Shown: positions 59,170-64,000 of the stretch, piece by piece
How the letters are laid out: the number at the start of each line of letters is the position of its first letter
Numbering within the stretch: the first letter of the stretch is position 1
Made by a program: the position numbers and the translations under genes
Notes under the pieces: model-generated
Databases searched by the model: none
Seen by the model: the letters and a program-made list of their open reading frames with translations, nothing else
Told to the model about the DNA's origin: nothing
Source of the DNA: Rhabditophanes sp. KR3021
Lineage: Eukaryota; Nematoda; Chromadorea; Rhabditida; Alloionematidae
Length of the DNA: 64,000 bases
Assembly: GCA_963281155.1 (NCBI GenBank)
Contig: CAUJLY010000001.1
Location: 6,448,001 to 6,512,000, forward strand
Direction of reading: 5' to 3'

Positions 59170-59649
59170 ATGCAATTCTTAACTGTCGCCGTTTTATTCA
59201 TTACTATTACTGCAATTCATTCCCAAACATGCGTTGATACAATTTCTAATTGCAATGCATATATTCCTCAATGTAGAGTGAGCTCTTATATATCTTTGAT
59301 GAAAGAAAAATGCTGCAAAACGTGTGGTTTCGGAGTACCAACTACTACTAAGCCGATTACACCTAAAAATCCTGAACTTTGTCTTTCTCCTAGCAAAGAT
59401 TTGATATTCTGTGCATTGGATGAAACTTGCAATGTGACTACCGGAACATGCAATAAAGCTACTGGACCTGTTGTTCCTCCAAAAACGTGCAGAGATACAG
59501 CCACAAATGTAAGCAAAATACTCTATTTTATTATATTTATTATTTTTATCTTTCAGTGTACTTCTATGAAATCAAATGGTTATTGCACAAATGCAGCTTA
59601 TTCCAAAATTATGCGGGAGCAGTGTACTCTTACTTGCGGATTTTGTTAG
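59170..59649 (+). CDS. Secreted protein with two ShK (ShKT) domains
   Basis: Exons 59170-59508 and 59557-59649 join in phase 0 to give 143 residues. A signal peptide (FLTVAVLFITITAIHS) precedes a first six-Cys ShKT domain (about 21-52, starting TCVDTISNC and ending CCKTCGF), a Thr/Pro linker, a middle segment with four cysteines (LCLSPS...FCALDETCNVTTGTC), and a second ShKT domain (about 108-143) ending exactly at the C terminus with CTLTCGFC. The intron splits the second domain after its first Cys. Such short ShKT proteins are abundant in nematodes and are secreted; some ShK folds block potassium channels, but the residues for that are not assessed here. The 48-base intron is a multiple of three and has no stop, so retention would give a longer readable product. 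Confidence 0.88.
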   Translation: MQFLTVAVLFITITAIHSQTCVDTISNCNAYIPQCRVSSYISLMKEKCCKTCGFGVPTTTKPITPKNPELCLSPSKDLIFCALDETCNVTTGTCNKATGPVVPPKTCRDTATNVSKILYFIIFIIFIFQCTSMKSNGYCTNAAYSKIMREQCTLTCGFC

Positions 59650-59941
59650 ACTATTTACTAAAATTCACTATGCCCATTTAACAATAAAAAATAAATGATT
59701 CATTCACCTCTTTGCAATATCTTCATCTGATGACAATGAATATGCGATAATATCTGAAAATAGGTGTTAATTTATCATAATTCAACGATCTGTACTCAAT
59801 TGACAGATTATCCATCAAATCAGCATTATCCTAAAAACTCAAATATTTCACCAATTAAAGTACGCATTTAACATCCGTGTTAATGTATTTTTTAAACATT
59901 TGGTATTTTTAAGTTATTATATGAATAAATTTATATAGATT
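59650..59941. other. Short intergenic gap
   Basis: An AATAAA signal lies just after the ShK gene (about 59681-59693); otherwise AT-rich sequence without features. The next gene is on the same strand. Confidence 0.5.
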
Positions 59942-60358
59942 ATGAATTTGGTTGTTTTTAGTTTTACATTATTTATTTTACACGTAAATTGTAATAACGA
60001 TTATTTAAAGGAGACAACTTTACGATATCAAAGAGATATTGCTACTGCTAAATCCAATTGCTTCAAATGTCCACTAATGAAATGTACAGACCAAATTAAA
60101 GCAAGCTGCATAAATAACAAATGCCATTGCCCAAAAGACCCTGTATCCGAACCTGCTTGTTTTTCATTATATTGTGAAGATGGGAGTGAAGCTGAGAGAA
60201 TAAATGGAGCTTGCAAATGCAAAAACCAAGAGCTTCCACCCAAAATTGACAAAAGTTGCGATAAATGCAAAGCAGGATTAAATCTGTGCCAAAGGAATAC
60301 ATTGCACTATAAATGGGGAATGTTTTTGCAAATAATAACTTTATTAATAAGGCATTAA
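59942..60358 (+). CDS. Small secreted Cys-rich protein, probably frameshifted at its 3' end
   Basis: Single open frame of 138 codons beginning with a signal peptide (LVVFSFTLFILHVNC). The mature part contains 15 cysteines in repeated clusters: CFKCPLMKC with CINNKCHC, then CFSLYC with GACKCK, then CDKCKAGLNLC. Each of the first two clusters ends in C-x-C, but the third is cut off: after base 60290 the reading frame loses its cysteines and becomes hydrophobic. The overlapping frame one base out carries the missing C...C-x-C pattern and then stops at about 60339. A one-base indel in the AAA run near 60291-60293 would explain this. Either the gene is broken in this copy or the assembly has an error. 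No named family recognised. Confidence 0.65.
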   Translation: MNLVVFSFTLFILHVNCNNDYLKETTLRYQRDIATAKSNCFKCPLMKCTDQIKASCINNKCHCPKDPVSEPACFSLYCEDGSEAERINGACKCKNQELPPKIDKSCDKCKAGLNLCQRNTLHYKWGMFLQIITLLIRH

Positions 60359-60444
60359 TACACGTTTTAATAACTACTAAATGTCACTAAATATATGGTA
60401 TGAATAAATGGAGTATTTGGCAAATATATTTGTTTAATATAATT

Positions 60445-61248
60445 CTAATAAAATAAGACGCTGATTAAAAAAGATTTGGATCTTTTTAAAAGAGACGGGC
60501 ACTCATTTGTAAATGCTTTTCGTTTCATCAATTTGTTTATAGAATTAGAACATCTAAGTAAGGGCGCCTTTCTTTGGCAATCACTGGGAGCAATATTTTT
60601 TGATTTTCTTAAACAACCCGTTTCAATTATTTTTCTATTTCTTTCTATTTTAGAATTCTTTACTAATACTCTTTCTGAATCAAGTAATTTCTTAACTGCT
60701 AAAAATGATTTTGATTTTAATGTTTTTATAATTTCGTTACTTTTATTAAATTTATTCTCTTCCTTCTTTACAAAAACTTCTTCAATTTCAAAATCATCAT
60801 ACCCATCCATATCCGGAATTTCTGTACAAATTAAATCGTCTGAATAAGTTGTGTTTAATCCCGAAGTATGTTCTAAAAATATATGTTCTTCCAGGAGTAA
60901 TTTGGATGAACAAGTTTGTGTACAGTTCGGCATACAACATGGATATAAATGAGCGTTACTAAAATAATCAACTTATTAAAATTAGTTCAAAACGTTGACG
61001 TTTATTTAATTTTCCCGCTCTTTCAAGATGACCCTTTGACCTGTTTAAATAGGTTCAATCAGCATGTCGTCTACTTGGCCAAGACAAAGTCCCGCGTAAA
61101 CTTTTAAATTAACTTACATATTACACTCGGAAAAATAATTGGATATGGGTGAAATAGATTCTATTTGTGAACTAGCCATTTTGAACACATTAATTGAATT
61201 CTTTGCTAAGGGAGACATTTTTGAGACAAATGATACTTTTCTAATCAT
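60445..61248 (-). CDS. Small nuclear protein with one C2H2 zinc finger
   Basis: Exons 61248-61118 and 60958-60445 join in phase 2 across a 159-base intron to give 214 residues. Right after the junction a single finger reads Y-x-C-x4-C-x3-C-x5-L-x2-H-x4-H (YPCCMPNC...LLLEEHIFLEH), which meets the C2H2 spacing rule with Cys in place of the usual Phe. The rest is acidic in the middle (YDDFEIEEVFVKKEEN) and strongly basic toward the C terminus (LRKSKN, KLMKRKAF, LLKRSKSF), consistent with nuclear location. The gene is convergent with the Cys-rich gene on its left. No specific family recognised; a DNA- or RNA-binding role is inferred from the finger and charge. Confidence 0.65.
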
Positions 61249-64000
61249 TTAGCCCAATTAAAAGGAATATTATACCTGCAAACAAACAATTAATTAAATA
61301 TCAATCAACGTTATTTTTATCATTAAAAGCACCCAATTAATGAAGTTAATATATGTCGGACAAATTGTAATAAACACTAACTGATCAATTAATTGTGGAG
61401 TTGGTTCACCATACAAGTTATAGAATGGCATAAACAAAAAATGACGAACTACTTGACTACTTTGTAGAGAACATTTTTGAGTTGATAAGAACCCTTATAA
61501 ATTAGCGCCAAAACTAGTAATACTATCAAATCTTGAACACATATACTACCTGTTCGTATTCTTATCAAAGAACACTACTACGCCCAAGATAGTAACGAAA
61601 GACGTGTTCGAACGTTTGTACATTAAAGCTATTATAATTTATTCAAAAATTATAGTGTAAGCCATTAAATGAATGTGATATTTTATTATAGAGAATCGAA
61701 GATTATAAATTGAGAACTGATTTGGATTTAGTAGCAAGGCGCATATACCATAACAAATTTTCAACTCTAAACGAAGGTAAGGCGTGTGTAAAAGATCGCG
61801 CTTTTTTATGCGAGGTTACTTATAGGACAACACGACAACAATGAGCATAGCTTAAACTTTACGGAAAAGCCGAATTGGATGTTATGACCTGGGATATATG
61901 AAGAGCACACTTTATAGGAGTTGCAATTTATTGTTAAAAGTATGTAATTGAAATGCTTGAATCATCTGAACAAACCCACACATCTTAAACTTTTATGATA
62001 AAACAATTATTATTTAAAAAGTGCAATTACAGTAAACAAGCGGGAAAGATAAGGTATGTTTTCCCTATTCCAAGGAACGACATCAAATTATGTGGATCGC
62101 TAAGCACTTTTACTTTTTATGTGAATATATTTGAGTTTTTGAAACAATAGTTAGTAACTTTATTTATGGGCATCTTATCAATGGATGCATAATAAAAAGT
62201 ACTATAAGCATTACTATCAGATAAGAATAAATGTTTTAATCTCAGACAATTACTTATATTTGAATCAATTTGTCGCTCCTCCATCATATTCATCACTATA
62301 TTCATGCAATTTTGGGCGGTGTTTAATGGCAATAATATGATGATAAGAGTAAACCTTTTAATTACTAGTATATGTAATATTATAAGCGATAGAAGCGCCA
62401 AAACAGGTTTTGATAAGAGCCGTCAAAGTGATTTCATAAATTAGCGGCAAAATTCAACTATTTCCGTAGTTGTGTATAGTAAAAATAAGTGATTAAGAGA
62501 GGTTTAATAAATCAAAAGTATGAAAATAAGAATGTCATGAAAGATGACGGAAAAGGCTAATTATAAAAATGTTTTTGAATTAGGTTTGATTGAAGAATTG
62601 GCGGTAAAAGTTTGAATACATTCAAATGTTAAGTGATCAAGAGTGATCTTTATCATAAAAAATCTCTTCCAATCTCTTCAAATTAGATACAACGAGATTT
62701 AAAACTAATTTTTAAAGTTAATTAATTTGATTGTTTCAAAGTTTGCCACTAAACAGCAAGGATGAACACCATAATGCAGACAATAGTTGTTACATTTAAG
62801 TAGCGCCTATTCTACGTCTGGCGGGAGTCCAAACCCTTGCATGATGGGGGAGCACAGGGAGGTAAATATAATAAAAAATGTTCACTGGCAACAATTGTTA
62901 ACATCTACATAAGTTCATACTTTCAAACGATTTATCATCTCATGTTCGTCTTTGTTATGAATATTTGAATAGTAAGAAAGAAAGGTTTTTACAAAAACAT
63001 CTTCTTGTACTTTTGATCGGTATCAAATTTTCAATTCAAAAAGTAATTCTTTTACCCGCCGTTTTTACTTCCTCACATCAAAACAAAGCAAATATTTTTT
63101 GTTAAATAACAACAATTCAATTACTCATAAATACTCATACAAATAAAAAAATTTAAAGATCGTAGCTTTTTTTGAATATCATGCAAATACATTAGTAATG
63201 AATGATAATAAAAAAAGGTTTTTGAATCATATTAAAGTTAGTAATAATATAATAATCACATACATAATAGTAAAACGTGTTCTAATTAAGCTGAGATATT
63301 ATTAAACAAATGTGTCTGGCTGATGTCCCGCCATTTTTCCAATGTCCCAACTCGTTCACGTAGTTTTTTGTCAAGGTACAGTTTAATATGGATTTGCTTT
63401 AGAATAAAATGAGATAGAGAGGAAGAAGACGAAACGTAATTATGACAGGAATATACAAATCCGCTTAGTCTTGTAATCCTTTATTTCCGCTTCCTCATAG
63501 TTATGGCAGCTGGCTTATTGTGGCATGTTCCTTGTAGTTAATATATCATATATATTTACCTTATGCTAGTTTGAAAAGATGCTCCCATATTTATAAATTC
63601 AAATAATGCTTTCGCTATTAAATGTACAAAAGTTAGTGTATTATTAAAATGATATTGCCCATAAAAAGTTAATTGAATGTGATTGTTGGCAAAGTCAATA
63701 TTTAAGGAAACTTTTCTAACAATTCTACTTGCCGCTTTTTAAGTAAACCATTTTGCCTTTCTCATACGTAACCTTCAAAAAATAAGCTTCGTATGTTCAA
63801 ATTTGGCGGTAATTTTTGTAGATACATGCCATTTAGTATTAAAGTACGTATTAAGATAAATTGTGTGCTATATTGGCGCATTTAAAATTAAGAGATGATC
63901 TAAAAGAATGGTCCGAACTAAGAGGTGATCTAAATTAATATTTACATATTATTTATTACCTACTGCCAGATTAGATCAGGAGAGCTATATTTATATGTAT
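61249..64000. other. Gene-poor right end
   Basis: 2.75 kb with no gene that I can name. The best coding-like frame is on the minus strand at 62117-62401: a hydrophobic leader (LSLIILHILVI...LIIILLP) followed by a polar segment with four cysteines. It has no ATG at its start, and an in-frame TGA separates it from an ATG a few codons upstream, so it may be a relic of a small secreted protein. No RNA gene or repeat array was seen. Confidence 0.4.

Noticed and set aside
1..64000. CRISPR arrays, bacterial operons, insertion sequences or ribosome binding sites
   Set aside because: The window is eukaryotic with spliceosomal introns; no such structures were seen.

Overview
This is AT-rich eukaryotic DNA that I read as a nematode chromosome. 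The evidence is the set of families present (ShK-domain secreted peptides, serpentine 7TM receptors, HNF4-derived nuclear receptors, lustrin/Kunitz chains, a LIM-4-type LIM homeobox gene, an ELT-type GATA factor) together with many 40-60 nt introns with GT...AG ends. I cannot name the genus. All genes below were assembled by hand from splice signals and reading-frame phase; no transcript evidence was available.

Layout. 1-980 (+): 3' end of an unrecognised Cys-containing gene. 1386-17105 (-): one long gene for a SEC14-spectrin-DH-PH Rho guanine nucleotide exchange factor (MCF2/DBS/PLEKHG4 type), with an extra promoter-proximal exon at 3.9-4.6 kb that could start a short form. 20441-23234 (-): large secreted Thr/Glu/Ser-rich protein. 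24135-24645 (-): small secreted protein. 25056-26733 (-): GATA factor. 27830-29625 (+): decayed SLC26 anion-transporter pseudogene. 30426-34620 (+): secreted protein with a Thr-rich stalk and seven lustrin-Kunitz pairs. 36465-39008 (+): lim-4/Lhx6/8-type LIM homeobox gene with an unusual homeodomain. 39725-44919 (-): OATP (SLCO) transporter. 47515-48308 (+): short-chain dehydrogenase. 48820-49839 (+): 7TM receptor, with a broken relative at 58.0-58.6 kb (-). 53574-54750 and 56340-57622 (+): two nuclear receptor genes, the first without a DNA-binding domain. 59170-60358 (+): two small secreted Cys-rich genes. 60445-61248 (-): single C2H2 finger protein. The rest of the right end is poor in recognisable genes.

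Most unusual finding. Two introns of the OATP gene consist almost entirely of copies of the same element. The longer copy (about 1.48 kb, opposite strand) carries a broken GIY-YIG nuclease-like reading frame and is bounded by an 18/19 bp direct repeat whose AAAG|GTT provides both the donor and the acceptor of the intron. The shorter copy keeps only the two ends of the long one. This looks like intron gain by insertion of a mobile element (an introner) whose autonomous form may encode a GIY-YIG protein.

The genes are otherwise independent housekeeping, developmental, chemosensory and secreted-protein genes on both strands; I see no operon whose members share a pathway.
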